Source: Pseudomonadota bacterium (GTDB taxonomy: Bacteria; Pseudomonadota; Alphaproteobacteria; Sphingomonadales; Sphingomonadaceae). Taken from it: a stretch of DNA of 64,000 nt. The position numbers and the translations under genes were made by a program. The stretch spans positions 2,072,367-2,136,366 of the forward strand of contig JBCBSU010000001.1 of the NCBI GenBank assembly GCA_039818985.1, in the 5' to 3' direction. The notes under the pieces were generated by a model. That model was not told the origin of the DNA. It worked only from the letters and a program-made list of their open reading frames with translations, and made no database searches. Positions 17,481-26,149 of this stretch are shown here, one piece after another. The first letter of the stretch is position 1. Each line of letters opens with the position of its first letter.

Positions 17481-18704
17481 TCAGTCGTTATGCTCGATGA
17501 TCCATTCCTCGACCAGCGGTGCGATCTTGGTGCGCCATTTGCTGCCGTTGAAAATGCCGTAATGGCCGACATTCTCCACCAGGTCGTAGAATTTGAAGCG
17601 TTCGTCCAGCGCCGGGGTGAGGTGCAGCGCCGCCCGCGTCTGACCAATGCCGCTGATATCGTCGCGCTCGCCTTCAATCGCCAGCAGGCCGATATCGTGG
17701 ATGGCACCAAGATCGATCCGTCGTCCCCGGTGCATCATCTCGCCGCGCGGCAGCAAATGCCGCTGGAACACATGGTCGACCGTCTGCAGGTAGAATTCCG
17801 CCGTCATATCACACACCGAGCGGTACTCGTCATAAAAGTCCTTGGTCGCTGTCGCGCTTTCACCATCGCCATCGACCAGATGCTTGAACATCTCCCAATG
17901 GCTGAACATGTGGTTACCCAAATTCATCGACATGAAGCCGGCAAGCTGCAGAAAGCCGGGATAGACGCGACGGCCATGGCCGGGATACTGCATCGGCACG
18001 GTAGCGATGGCGTTCTGCTCGAACCAGCTGTGCGGGCGCTGTTGCGCCATCAGATTGACCGATGTCGGTGCCTCACGGGTGTCGATCGGGCCGCCCATCA
18101 TGGTCAGCGTGCGCGGGCGGCAGTCATGGTCTTCACCCGACATCACCGCCGCAGCGGCAAAACAGGGCACCGATGGCTGGCACACCGCTAGCATGTGCGC
18201 ACCTGCGCCGATATGCTCGAGAAAGGCGATGACATAATCGATATAGTCATCAAGGTCGAAAGACCCTTCTTCCAGCGGCACTTGCCGCGCATCGCGCCAG
18301 TCGGTGATATAGACTTCGTGGCGCGGGATCATCCGTTCCACCGTGCCACGCAACAGCGTCGCGAAATGCCCTGACATCGGTGCTACAATCAACAAACGCG
18401 GCGCATTGTCAGGCAACGCCGCATGGCGGAAACGCTTCAACTGGCCAAAAGGCATCTGGAGAACGATGTCCTCGGTTACCGGCTGCTCGGTATCATCGAC
18501 ATCGACCGTATCGATCCCGAAAGCCGGCTTGCCGCGCGGAGCCGAGGCATGAGCAAAGACATCCAGCGCATGCGCCAACACCGGACCGCCACCGACATAA
18601 CCGAAGGGATTGGCCGGATTGTTGAGGAGTTGCGCGCTCATATGCGCCCAGGCACTCGCGCTCGCCAGCATGGAGCGCTGCATCTCATAGGCCTGATAGA
18701 TCAT
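17481..18704 (-). CDS. phaZ: Intracellular polyhydroxyalkanoate (PHB) depolymerase
   Basis: 407 residues from the ATG at 18704 (MIYQAYEMQRSML), where the family begins; the frame continues upstream to 18791 without resemblance. The nucleophile elbow is VCQPSVP with Cys175 in place of Ser, a hallmark of the intracellular PhaZ group. Family segments WRDARQVPLEEGSFDLDDYI and LLAIEGERDDISGIGQT (acid) and NVGHYGIFNGSKW (His) complete the triad. It hydrolyses PHB granules for carbon recovery in the cytoplasm. No phaC, phaP or phaR is nearby. Divergent from the ABC exporter at 18915. Confidence 0.94.
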   Translation of the reverse strand: MIYQAYEMQRSMLASASAWAHMSAQLLNNPANPFGYVGGGPVLAHALDVFAHASAPRGKPAFGIDTVDVDDTEQPVTEDIVLQMPFGQLKRFRHAALPDNAPRLLIVAPMSGHFATLLRGTVERMIPRHEVYITDWRDARQVPLEEGSFDLDDYIDYVIAFLEHIGAGAHMLAVCQPSVPCFAAAAVMSGEDHDCRPRTLTMMGGPIDTREAPTSVNLMAQQRPHSWFEQNAIATVPMQYPGHGRRVYPGFLQLAGFMSMNLGNHMFSHWEMFKHLVDGDGESATATKDFYDEYRSVCDMTAEFYLQTVDHVFQRHLLPRGEMMHRGRRIDLGAIHDIGLLAIEGERDDISGIGQTRAALHLTPALDERFKFYDLVENVGHYGIFNGSKWRTKIAPLVEEWIIEHND

Positions 18705-18914
18705 ATATGTTCCTTGCGACGGCAGGGACCAGTGCGCTTGCTGCGTCTTTTCGGTTGGCCCCCGCCCTGTTATGCGCGATTCTAGACCCAATTGCGGCAG
18801 TGCACAACCGGTTTACGTCAAGCTATTGATACACTGGGGTGATAATCACCGGCTATCGACCAACGACATGCCAAACCGGTTGAGCCTGTCCCGGCACCCT
18901 GCTAGCGCACTGCC

Positions 18915-20729
18915 ATGGCAAAATTACCCGATGGCGATGACAAGAAAGATCGCTCGCTGCGCAAGCTCGGAAATCTGCGGCTGCTCTGGCGGCATGCTAT
19001 CCAATATCCGCGGCAGATTCTGTTTGCCGGCCTCGCCCTGCTGGTGGCGGCGCTCGGTACGCTGGCGATCCCGCGCCAGCTGCAAAAGGTGGTCGATGAA
19101 GGCTTTGCCGCGCTCGGCACCAATGCCCAGGATATCGCGCCCTTTTTCCACTATCTGCTGCTGATCGTGGTGGTGCTGGCGATTGCTACGGCGCTGCGTT
19201 TCTATTTCGTGTCCTGGCTGGGCGAGCGTGTGGTTGCCGATATACGATTGGAGGTGCAACGCAATCTGCTGCGCCAGTCGCCGGGTTTTTTCGAGGAGAA
19301 CCGGCCATCGGAAATCGCCTCGCGCATGACCGCCGACACCGCAATTGTCGAACAGATTGTCGGCACCACCGTCTCGGTTGCGCTGCGCAATCTGGTCGTC
19401 GGCGTTGGCGGCATTATCTATCTCTTTTATCTCGCGCCGCAGCTGACCATGTATCTGCTGATCGGTATTCCGCTGATCATCATCCCGATTGTCATCATCG
19501 GGCGGCGTCTTGAAGCAGTCTCGAAATCGAGCCAGGATCGGGTCGCCGATGTCGGCGCCAACACCACCGAAACACTGGGGGCGATGAAGATCGTTCAGGC
19601 CTTTGGCCAGGAAAGCCGCGAGGCGGAGCGCTTTGCCGGGTCGGTGGAACGCACTTTCGACACCGCCAGGAAACGCATTACGCTGCGCGCGGTGCTGACG
19701 CTGGTAATCATCACCCTGATCTTCGGCGCGATTACCGGGATCATGTGGCAGGGCGCGGTCGATGTCGTCGAGGGGCGGCTCACCGGCGGCACCATTGCTG
19801 CGTTCATCTTTGCTGGCGTTCTGGTCGCCGGCTCCTTTGGCGCGCTGACCGAGGTCTATGGCGACCTGCTGCGAGCATCGGGGGCCTCGGCACGGCTCAA
19901 CGAGCTGCTTAATGCCGAACCCGATATCGCCGCACCGGCACGACCGGTCGATCTGCCCCAGCCGCCACGCGGCCAGCTCAGCTTTCAGAAGGTGACATTC
20001 AGCTATCCGACGCGGCCGGAAACGCCCGCGATACAGGATTTCAGCCTGACCATCGCACCGGGTGAAACGGTGGCGATTGTCGGTCCCTCCGGTGCCGGCA
20101 AATCGACTATCTTCCAGCTGGCACAGCGCTTCTATGACCCCGAGGCCGGGACCATCCGGGTCGATGGCGTTGCCCTGCCCTCGGCCGATCCGGCCGATAT
20201 TCGCCAGCGCATGGCCTATGTGCCGCAGGAGAGCGTGCTGTTCGCCGCCTCGGCGCGCGATAATCTGCGCTATGGCAACTGGAACGCCGGTGATGAGCAA
20301 ATCTGGGCAGCGGCCGAGGCCGCCAATGCCGCCGAATTCATCCGCGCCCTGCCCGATGGTCTCGACAGCTATCTCGGCGAGGCGGGCACAAGGCTGTCAG
20401 GCGGCCAGCGCCAGCGCATATCGATTGCGCGGGCATTGCTGCGCAACGCACCGATTCTGCTGCTCGACGAGGCGACATCGGCCCTCGATGCCGAGAGCGA
20501 GCGGCTGGTGCAGCAGGCATTTGACCGGCTGATGGAGGATCGCACGACATTGGTCATCGCCCACCGTCTCGCCACCATCCGTGCCGCCGATCGTATCATC
20601 GTGATGGATGAGGGACGGATTGTCGAGGAAGGCGATCACGCGAAGCTAAGTGCCAGTGACGGCCTTTATGCCCGACTGGCGAGCCTGCAATTCGACGCGC
20701 CGTCATCGCAATCCATGCTGATCAAATAG
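18915..20729 (+). CDS. ABC transporter, fused permease and ATPase (exporter type)
   Basis: 604 residues, a half-transporter that works as a dimer. Six membrane helices occupy about residues 35-330. The ATPase has Walker A GPSGAGKST, signature LSGGQRQRI, Walker B ILLLDEATSALD and the H-loop VIAHRLATI. The N-terminus DKKDRSLRKLGNLRLLWR and body match the MsbA-related exporters found singly in alphaproteobacteria. The substrate is unknown; a lipid or hydrophobic compound is likely by family. The upstream region has two perfect AACCGGTT palindromes (18806-18813 and 18874-18881). Its stop overlaps the convergent exbD by 8 bp. Confidence 0.92.
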   Translation: MAKLPDGDDKKDRSLRKLGNLRLLWRHAIQYPRQILFAGLALLVAALGTLAIPRQLQKVVDEGFAALGTNAQDIAPFFHYLLLIVVVLAIATALRFYFVSWLGERVVADIRLEVQRNLLRQSPGFFEENRPSEIASRMTADTAIVEQIVGTTVSVALRNLVVGVGGIIYLFYLAPQLTMYLLIGIPLIIIPIVIIGRRLEAVSKSSQDRVADVGANTTETLGAMKIVQAFGQESREAERFAGSVERTFDTARKRITLRAVLTLVIITLIFGAITGIMWQGAVDVVEGRLTGGTIAAFIFAGVLVAGSFGALTEVYGDLLRASGASARLNELLNAEPDIAAPARPVDLPQPPRGQLSFQKVTFSYPTRPETPAIQDFSLTIAPGETVAIVGPSGAGKSTIFQLAQRFYDPEAGTIRVDGVALPSADPADIRQRMAYVPQESVLFAASARDNLRYGNWNAGDEQIWAAAEAANAAEFIRALPDGLDSYLGEAGTRLSGGQRQRISIARALLRNAPILLLDEATSALDAESERLVQQAFDRLMEDRTTLVIAHRLATIRAADRIIVMDEGRIVEEGDHAKLSASDGLYARLASLQFDAPSSQSMLIK

Positions 20730-21162
20730 GCCGGACAAAATCCCGATATTGCTCATTACCCACAAAGCCGAAGCTCGTCAGCTGAGCCTGCTTCACCGAC
20801 TTGAGCACACGGTTGACCTGCTCATAACGGGCTATCGCTTCAGGCTGTAGCTGGACTTCGGCCTGCCCGTTCCTTTCTGCGCCTATCACCCGCAGAAGCG
20901 TGTCAAGCTGGGTGATAGTAACCGGCTTCCCATTCCATAGAATGACATCCGATTTCGTCACGACGATCTTGTTCGTTTCCAATATCCGCTCGGCTATTAC
21001 AGGCGGATCGCCATGCATCAGATCAAGCTTGATTGCATGCATCTGCGGCGGGATGGAAATGATGAACATGATCAGCAGCACCAGCATGACATCGATCAGC
21101 GGCGTGGTGTTGAGATCCGACAGATAGTCACGACTGGTGGCGGATGCGGCTTTTCCGGTCAT
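20722..21162 (-). CDS. exbD: ExbD/TolR biopolymer transport protein, third copy
   Basis: 146 residues from the ATG at 21162, preceded by GGGGAGAG. One N-terminal membrane helix holds the conserved Asp of DVMLVLLIMFI that carries protons. It is clearly a paralogue of the copy at 21312-21752: both share IPPQMHAIKLDL and a C-terminal FGFVGNEQYR, but the middle is diverged. It is cut off from the rest of the TonB operon by the terminator at 21246-21277 and has its own promoter-like site at 21184-21211. It may give an alternative ExbD partner under other conditions. Confidence 0.93.
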   Translation of the reverse strand: MTGKAASATSRDYLSDLNTTPLIDVMLVLLIMFIISIPPQMHAIKLDLMHGDPPVIAERILETNKIVVTKSDVILWNGKPVTITQLDTLLRVIGAERNGQAEVQLQPEAIARYEQVNRVLKSVKQAQLTSFGFVGNEQYRDFVRPI

Positions 21163-21183
21163 ATCATGCTCTCCCCGCAGGAG

Positions 21184-21211
21184 ATGATATACCAGCATTC
21201 CGTAGCGTCAA
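21184..21211 (-). promoter_or_regulatory. Predicted sigma70-type promoter for the third exbD
   Basis: On the minus strand TTGACG (21206-21211) and TATCAT (21184-21189) are separated by 16 bp, close to the vegetative consensus. The site lies between the terminator and the start codon at 21162, so it can drive the third exbD alone. Prediction from sequence only. Confidence 0.5.
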
Positions 21212-21245
21212 GTTTGCGCCCTCTGAACCAGGTCGGCAGCCAGCA

Positions 21246-21277
21246 AAAAGGGCCGTATCATGCGATACGGCCCTTTT
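21246..21277. terminator. Strong bidirectional-looking terminator inside the TonB gene cluster
   Basis: A perfect 14-bp stem (AAAAGGGCCGTATC with its complement) closes a four-base ATGC loop; both arms carry A4/T4 ends, so it can act in either direction. It lies 35 bp after the stop of the second exbD (minus strand) and should end the tonB-exbB-exbD-exbD transcript. Confidence 0.88.
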
Positions 21278-21311
21278 GCGTTTTCTGGTAAGATGCTTTC
21301 AGCGGTCCGGA

Positions 21312-21752
21312 TCAGCCGCCAGCGGTGGTGAATATACGATATTGCTCATTGCCGACAAAGCCGAACTTGGTCACCTGGGCAACTTTGATCACCTTGAGCA
21401 CCTGGTTGACGCGCTCATAGCGGGCGACGGCATTGGGCTGGAACTGCAGCTCGGGCTCCACTTCCATCTGCATCGAACGGGCCAGCAGGTTTTCTACCTG
21501 GTTGATATTGACCGCTTCGCCATTCCACAAAATCGTATCATCGGGCTCGACAATCAGCTTGTTGCGGACCGGATCAACCGGCGGCGTATTGATCGAATTA
21601 TCCGGTTGCGGCAGGTCCAGCTTGATAGCGTGCATCTGCGGCGGGATGGTGATGATGAACATGATCAGCAACACGAGCATAACGTCGATCAACGGCGTCG
21701 TGTTCATGTCCATCATCGGACTGCCATCGTCCTTGCCACCACTCATTGCCAT
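21312..21752 (-). CDS. exbD: ExbD/TolR biopolymer transport protein, second copy
   Basis: 146 residues; AAGGAG stands just before the ATG. The membrane helix with the proton-carrying Asp (PLIDVMLVLLIMFII) follows a short cytoplasmic N-terminus, and the periplasmic domain has the pattern expected for ExbD. With ExbB and TonB it couples the proton gradient to outer-membrane TonB-dependent receptors. Tandem exbD genes of two types are usual in sphingomonads and xanthomonads. It lies 86 bp downstream of the first exbD and is followed by a terminator. Confidence 0.94.
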   Translation of the reverse strand: MAMSGGKDDGSPMMDMNTTPLIDVMLVLLIMFIITIPPQMHAIKLDLPQPDNSINTPPVDPVRNKLIVEPDDTILWNGEAVNINQVENLLARSMQMEVEPELQFQPNAVARYERVNQVLKVIKVAQVTKFGFVGNEQYRIFTTAGG

Positions 21753-21838
21753 AACAGGCTCTCCTTAACTCTTACATCCTGTGCCCGAACGATCCTTACG
21801 GGTTTCAGGCTGGCCGGGCGCTTGCTGCCCCCGGACGA

Positions 21839-22360
21839 TCACGCGCCCAGATTGGGCTCCGAAATAAAGCCGACCTTCGGAAAACCGGAAGCCTGCATGA
21901 TGAAGATAGCACCACCGACACAGCGATAGGGTACGTCGATATCGCCACGAATATGCGCCTCGGGAACGTCTTCGGGATCGATATTGTCGATACCGCCACG
22001 ATCCTCGACAAACTTTTCGATATATTCGGTAGCCCATTCCTGCAGCTCGGTCGAACCCACCGGCGTCACATTGCGGTAGATGCGGCATTCACCGCCCTGG
22101 GATGCCCCCTCATAGCCCGAATCGCCGGGGCTGCGGCCCGAAGCGTCGGTCGAGGTTACGGACAGCAGGACATTTTCGGCCTTGGTTTCATTGGCCTCAT
22201 ATTCCTGCACCGGCAGCTCGAGATTCTCGATGGTCTGAATCGCCACCGGAATGGCGATAAGGAAGATGATGAGGAGAACGAGCATAACATCCACGAGCGG
22301 TGTGGTGTTAATGTCGGACATTGGCGTTTCGCCGCCGTCGCCTCCCATACTGATTGCCAT
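21839..22360 (-). CDS. exbD: ExbD/TolR biopolymer transport protein, first copy
   Basis: 173 residues, longer than the other two copies. MSDINTTPLVDVMLVLLIIF holds the conserved Asp in the single membrane helix. The periplasmic part has a long insertion with two Cys (GGECRIYRN and PYRCVGGAIF) that the later copies lack, and these may form a disulfide. AGGATTACGTT precedes the start. It follows exbB by 104 bp. Its divergence from the other two suggests a distinct position in the ExbB pore complex rather than a simple backup. Confidence 0.94.
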   Translation of the reverse strand: MAISMGGDGGETPMSDINTTPLVDVMLVLLIIFLIAIPVAIQTIENLELPVQEYEANETKAENVLLSVTSTDASGRSPGDSGYEGASQGGECRIYRNVTPVGSTELQEWATEYIEKFVEDRGGIDNIDPEDVPEAHIRGDIDVPYRCVGGAIFIMQASGFPKVGFISEPNLGA

Positions 22361-22464
22361 AACGTAATCCTGTTCCAGCTATCGCCACGATAGCGGCATT
22401 ATGCCGTGCGTGACTGATCGGGCAGGCCGGTCAGACCGGCCCACCCCATATTATTCCGTCAAAC

Positions 22465-23262
22465 TTACTTCTTGGCAGCCGGAGTAGCCGGGTTTGGCTT
22501 GGCTGCTGCAGGCTTGGCCGGTGCCGCAGGCTTTTTGGCAGCTGCAGGAGCGTTAACCGCCGGAACGACCTTGCCGTCCGAAGCAATAAACGCCAGCAGA
22601 TCGGTCGAGAAAGCGTGCATGCTCTCGGCGATACGCTTGTTGCGGCTCTGCAGCCAGTTATAGGCAAGCACAGCAGGCACAGCGACGAGCAGACCGAATG
22701 CGGTCATGATCAGCGCCTCACCAACCGGACCGGCAACGTCGCCAATGGCGGCCGAACCTTTGGCACCGATCTTGATCAGTGCGCGATAGATGCCGACAAC
22801 GGTACCGAACAGGCCGATAAACGGTGCAGTAGCACCAACCGTTGCGAGGAAAGGCAGACCACCGGCCAGCTTGGCATTGATCGAGTCTTCCGAGCGGGTC
22901 AGCGAACCGTGGAGCCAGTCATGCGCTTCCATCGGATCTTCCAGCTTGGCATGCTCTTCGCGCGCCTTGATGCCGTCATCGACAATCTGCTTATAGGCCG
23001 AGTTCTTCTCCAGCTTTGCCGAACCCTCGCGCAGGGTCTTGGCGCGCCAGAAAGAGCGTTTCACTTCCTTGCCCTGTTTCATCACCTTGTTCTGCTCGAA
23101 CAGTTTGACCAGCAGGATGTAGAGCGAAAAGAACAGCATGATTGCCAGGATACCGGCAGTGGTCCAGGCAACCGGACCACCTTCTTCCATAGCTGTCCAG
23201 AAACCGAATTCCGTCTGAGGCACTTCGGCCCCGGCAGCGCTCAAAAATTCAACCATCATCAT
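22465..23262 (-). CDS. exbB: ExbB/TolQ proton channel protein
   Basis: 265 residues. Three membrane helices: near 30-55, and a pair in the C-terminal half with FLATVGATAPFIGLFGTVVG and GEALIMTAFGLLVAVPAVLA, the proton-path segments of MotA/TolQ/ExbB. The C-terminus is an Ala-Pro-Lys tail (about residues 230-265). AGAGGA precedes the first of three consecutive Met codons. It forms the pentameric channel around the ExbD helices, powering TonB. It is the second gene of the operon, 75 bp after tonB. Confidence 0.95.
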   Translation of the reverse strand: MMMVEFLSAAGAEVPQTEFGFWTAMEEGGPVAWTTAGILAIMLFFSLYILLVKLFEQNKVMKQGKEVKRSFWRAKTLREGSAKLEKNSAYKQIVDDGIKAREEHAKLEDPMEAHDWLHGSLTRSEDSINAKLAGGLPFLATVGATAPFIGLFGTVVGIYRALIKIGAKGSAAIGDVAGPVGEALIMTAFGLLVAVPAVLAYNWLQSRNKRIAESMHAFSTDLLAFIASDGKVVPAVNAPAAAKKPAAPAKPAAAKPNPATPAAKK

Positions 23263-23337
23263 AATTTCCTCTCAGAAAACATAAACTGTACCCACCAAAA
23301 GCCGGGCATATGCATCAAAAACCATCCAGCGTCCGGC

Positions 23338-24009
23338 TTATCTATCGGGAATCTGCCAGCGCACAGCGAAGTTATAGGTGCCGGTAACCTCGTTATCGTT
23401 CGGATCGAGAGCCGGCCGGAAACGTGCACGACGCTTCACATTCTTGCAGGTAGCAGCATCGAGGTCGCTATGTCCGCTCGAGCCGGTAACCGCACAGTCG
23501 GATACGCGTCCATTGGTACCGACGGTCAGCCGGACCCGCGTCGTGCCTTCGCGCCCTTCACGCAGGGCGCGCGAAGGATAGTCATTGGTGTTGGCCCAGC
23601 TACCGCGATTGTTGCGCGGCTCCGGGTTGGGCCGCTTGGATACACGCGGCGGCGGTGTCGGTTCCGGAGCAGGCTCCGGCACCGGATCAGCCTGTGGCGT
23701 TGGCGTAAAAGTTTCCGGAATCTCGGTCTGCGTCTGCAGCGGTGGTGTCGGTGCAGGCAGTTGAATCGGAGGCGGTGGCGACACGATTGGCGGCGGCTCT
23801 ACCTGCCTTTCAGGCTCTGGCGGCGGCTCCTCTTCGGGTTCGGGAATCTCTTCCTCGATCTCGATGACCTCAGTCGTGTCAATGAGCTTCTTGCCGGTTA
23901 CAACCTCAAAGCCCTTGATAAGGCCATAGCCAAGGGCAACCATAATCAAGGCAACGATAAGTGCGGAAACGATCTTGTTCCCGCTCATATCCTGATCGAC
24001 ATATGACAT
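23338..24009 (-). CDS. tonB: TonB family energy transducer
   Basis: 223 residues. A single membrane anchor near residues 13-33 (SALIVALIMVALGYGL) is followed by an acidic Glu-Pro segment and a long Pro-rich stretch (about 50-125) that spans the periplasm. The C-terminal domain starts near NDYPSRALREGREGTTRVRL, with YP and the RVRLTV strand of TonB-C, and ends FAVRWQIPDR. It delivers energy to outer-membrane receptors. First gene of the tonB-exbB-exbD-exbD operon. No iron box is obvious to the eye in the upstream 290 bp. Confidence 0.95.
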   Translation of the reverse strand: MSYVDQDMSGNKIVSALIVALIMVALGYGLIKGFEVVTGKKLIDTTEVIEIEEEIPEPEEEPPPEPERQVEPPPIVSPPPPIQLPAPTPPLQTQTEIPETFTPTPQADPVPEPAPEPTPPPRVSKRPNPEPRNNRGSWANTNDYPSRALREGREGTTRVRLTVGTNGRVSDCAVTGSSGHSDLDAATCKNVKRRARFRPALDPNDNEVTGTYNFAVRWQIPDR

Positions 24010-24300
24010 TCAGAAACGCACTCCCCTAACTAAAGCCAGATCATTGCGGAAAGGCATTGCAATGTCGCCGGTCCGGTCGCCAGACAGGCTGCAATAACCT
24101 TTGCGATGCATTATCACATACTGACAGTTTTTGACGCCCACCCGCAATGCATAAATTTTATGTTATAGATTTTGCTCCTGCTTAACGGCACACGCCGGAG
24201 CAGGCAAACGGTTTCATAAATTCACTTGTGATTAACCACATTCACGACAATTATCAAAGGGTGAATATCGTTCGGCACATCCGGAACAAGGCCTGACAAG
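24010..24300. other. Intergenic region between tonB and a divergent exported protein
   Basis: 291 bp, clearly more AT-rich than the flanking genes, as expected for a divergent promoter region. It holds AGGGGAG before tonB (minus strand) and a run such as ATAAATTTTATGTTATAG near 24150-24170. No coding frame or clear operator palindrome was seen. Confidence 0.6.
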
Positions 24301-25116
24301 ATGCCCAGACACATCGCCACCATAGTCGCAATCGCGCTGTTTTTCTTTACGAATCACGCCACTGCACAGGAATCACCACCCCCTGCTCAGGCAAACTATG
24401 CCATGCTGGCGCGGCTGGCTGACAATGCTGATATTATTGCGTCTGCCCGGGTCACACGCGCAATAAATTTGCCCGCAGAGCGCGCTCCTGGCATCGCTCC
24501 GGGCCAGGTGCGAATCTATGTCGAGGCGGATATTCTCGGTTTGATCCGCGGCCAGGGCGGTCTGCCCGAATCGATTCGCTACCTTGTCGACATGCCATTG
24601 AACGCGCGCGGCAAGGCGCCAAAACTGAAAAAACAGACGTTCCTGCTCTTCGCCCGGCGCGGCAACAGCGCCAATGAGATTCAGCTGATCGGGCCGGATG
24701 CCCAACAGCCCTGGTCGCAGCCGCTGGAAGCCAGGGTGCGTGGCATCACCCGGGCGCTGCTGGCCGCCGATGCGCCGCCACCGATCACCGGCATCAGGGA
24801 GGTATTCCACGTACCGGGCAACCTGGAAGGCGAAGGCGAGACGCAGATATTCCTCGACACTCCCGGCGGCGATCCTGTCTCGATCTCGATTCTGAGACGG
24901 CCGCGCCGCTTGCCGATATGGGCAGTATCGCTGAGCGAGATTGTCGATGCTGCAGCCAAGCGTCCAGAGCCCGGTACATTGCTATGGTATCGCCTCGCCT
25001 GTGGCTTGCCGCGCAATATTCCCGATGGCGTGCTCTATTCCGGCAGTAGCAGCGCCAACCAGGTTGCACGCGCCGATTATGCAATGGTGTTGCGACAGCT
25101 CGGCCCGTGTGAATAA
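24301..25116 (+). CDS. Exported protein of unknown function
   Basis: 271 residues with a clear signal peptide (HIATIVAIALFFFTNHATA, cleavage expected near ATAQE at residue 22-23). The mature part begins with YAMLARLADNADIIASARV and continues with alternating strands, including RIYVEADILGLIRGQ and KQTFLLFARRG. Two Cys near the C-terminus (RLACGLP and LGPCE) could pair in the periplasm. I do not recognise a family with confidence. It stands alone, divergent from tonB and convergent with the nucleotidyltransferase gene. Confidence 0.75.
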   Translation: MPRHIATIVAIALFFFTNHATAQESPPPAQANYAMLARLADNADIIASARVTRAINLPAERAPGIAPGQVRIYVEADILGLIRGQGGLPESIRYLVDMPLNARGKAPKLKKQTFLLFARRGNSANEIQLIGPDAQQPWSQPLEARVRGITRALLAADAPPPITGIREVFHVPGNLEGEGETQIFLDTPGGDPVSISILRRPRRLPIWAVSLSEIVDAAAKRPEPGTLLWYRLACGLPRNIPDGVLYSGSSSANQVARADYAMVLRQLGPCE

Positions 25117-25146
25117 CCCCGTCCTCGCGATTTGCGGCGCGGGTGG

Positions 25147-25983
25147 CTAGAGCTTGCGTTTTTCCAGCAGCATCGCGGAGATGTCATAGGTCCGGCGGTT
25201 ATCGACATCGACAGCATAGGCACCATCATCGAAGATATGCGCCGCGATCCGGACCCGGAAACGACGGGACAGCGCCTCCAGCATCTGGTCAAGCCGCCAC
25301 CAGCCGAGCCTGAAGCGGATGAGATTGACAATGCCAAAGGCTTTGGCAATTGCGCCCTTGGTCTTGATGAACTGGCCGCCGCCGCGAAAGGATTCCGCCG
25401 CGCGCATCGCCGCATCATTGCCCAGCCAATAGCTGTTGCAGTTGGAGATCGCCATGTCGGAGAATTCGTAAAAGCGGCGCTGGGCATTGGCATGCGCCGC
25501 CAGAACATCTTCGCGCTTCGCAATGGCCAGCAGCGCATCGGCCTGCTGATCGACCGCGGACTGGTGGATGGCGCGCAAGGCTTCGGGTGAAACAATGACA
25601 TTGTCGCCGGTGGTGATCAGCAGCGGGAACGGCGTATCCGCCACCCGGATCGCCTCTTCCAGGCTTTCGACGATACCCTGTTTCGCTTCGCAGATGGTCA
25701 GTCGCCCCGCCTGTTGCAGCGCCATCACTGCGGGCAGATCGGCAATCACTTCGGGATCATGGATCGACACCAGTATCGTATTGTCGGGCCAGGCCTCGTC
25801 AGCCGCCTCGAGCACCCATTGCAGCAGCGGCTTACCCTGGATCGGCACCCGACATTTATGGCTGACCCCGGCTTCCTCCGCCAGCGGATCGAGCTTGCCG
25901 TCGCGCTTGCCCGCAAGCACAAGGATTGTGGGCGCAGCCGTCGCCGCTGCAGCAGCGGGGGACATATCGGATGATGTTGCCAT
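25147..25983 (-). CDS. NTP-transferase domain protein (MobA-like nucleotidyltransferase)
   Basis: 278 residues. The N-terminal LAGKRDGKLDPLAEEAG resembles the nucleotide-binding loop of MobA/GlmU-type nucleotidyltransferases, followed by a conserved Lys segment HKCRVPIQGKPLLQWVLEA. LLITTGDNV holds the Asp that would bind the metal. The C-terminal half (SRRFRVRIAAHIFDDGAYAV) is specific to this group. The natural substrate is not evident; molybdenum cofactor, sugar or lipid head group remain possible. No cofactor genes are nearby. Confidence 0.78.
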   Translation of the reverse strand: MATSSDMSPAAAAATAAPTILVLAGKRDGKLDPLAEEAGVSHKCRVPIQGKPLLQWVLEAADEAWPDNTILVSIHDPEVIADLPAVMALQQAGRLTICEAKQGIVESLEEAIRVADTPFPLLITTGDNVIVSPEALRAIHQSAVDQQADALLAIAKREDVLAAHANAQRRFYEFSDMAISNCNSYWLGNDAAMRAAESFRGGGQFIKTKGAIAKAFGIVNLIRFRLGWWRLDQMLEALSRRFRVRIAAHIFDDGAYAVDVDNRRTYDISAMLLEKRKL

Positions 25984-26149
25984 GGATTTTCCTGAGCTTG
26001 GTTATGCCGGCGCCATATAGGGTGGCGGACCCCCGGCGTAAACCAATGGCGTGAATCATCGGCGCGAAGCCTTTATTTGACGCTGGCATTTCGCCGCATG
26101 CGGGTTAGAGAGTCTGAAAAGCACAGGCACATCGGCAGGACATGGATAT

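Noticed and set aside
18806-18881. Two AACCGGTT palindromes upstream of the ABC exporter as an operator pair
   Set aside because: Eight-base GC-balanced palindromes are common by chance, and 68 bp spacing with no further symmetry is weak evidence; noted only in the gene entry.
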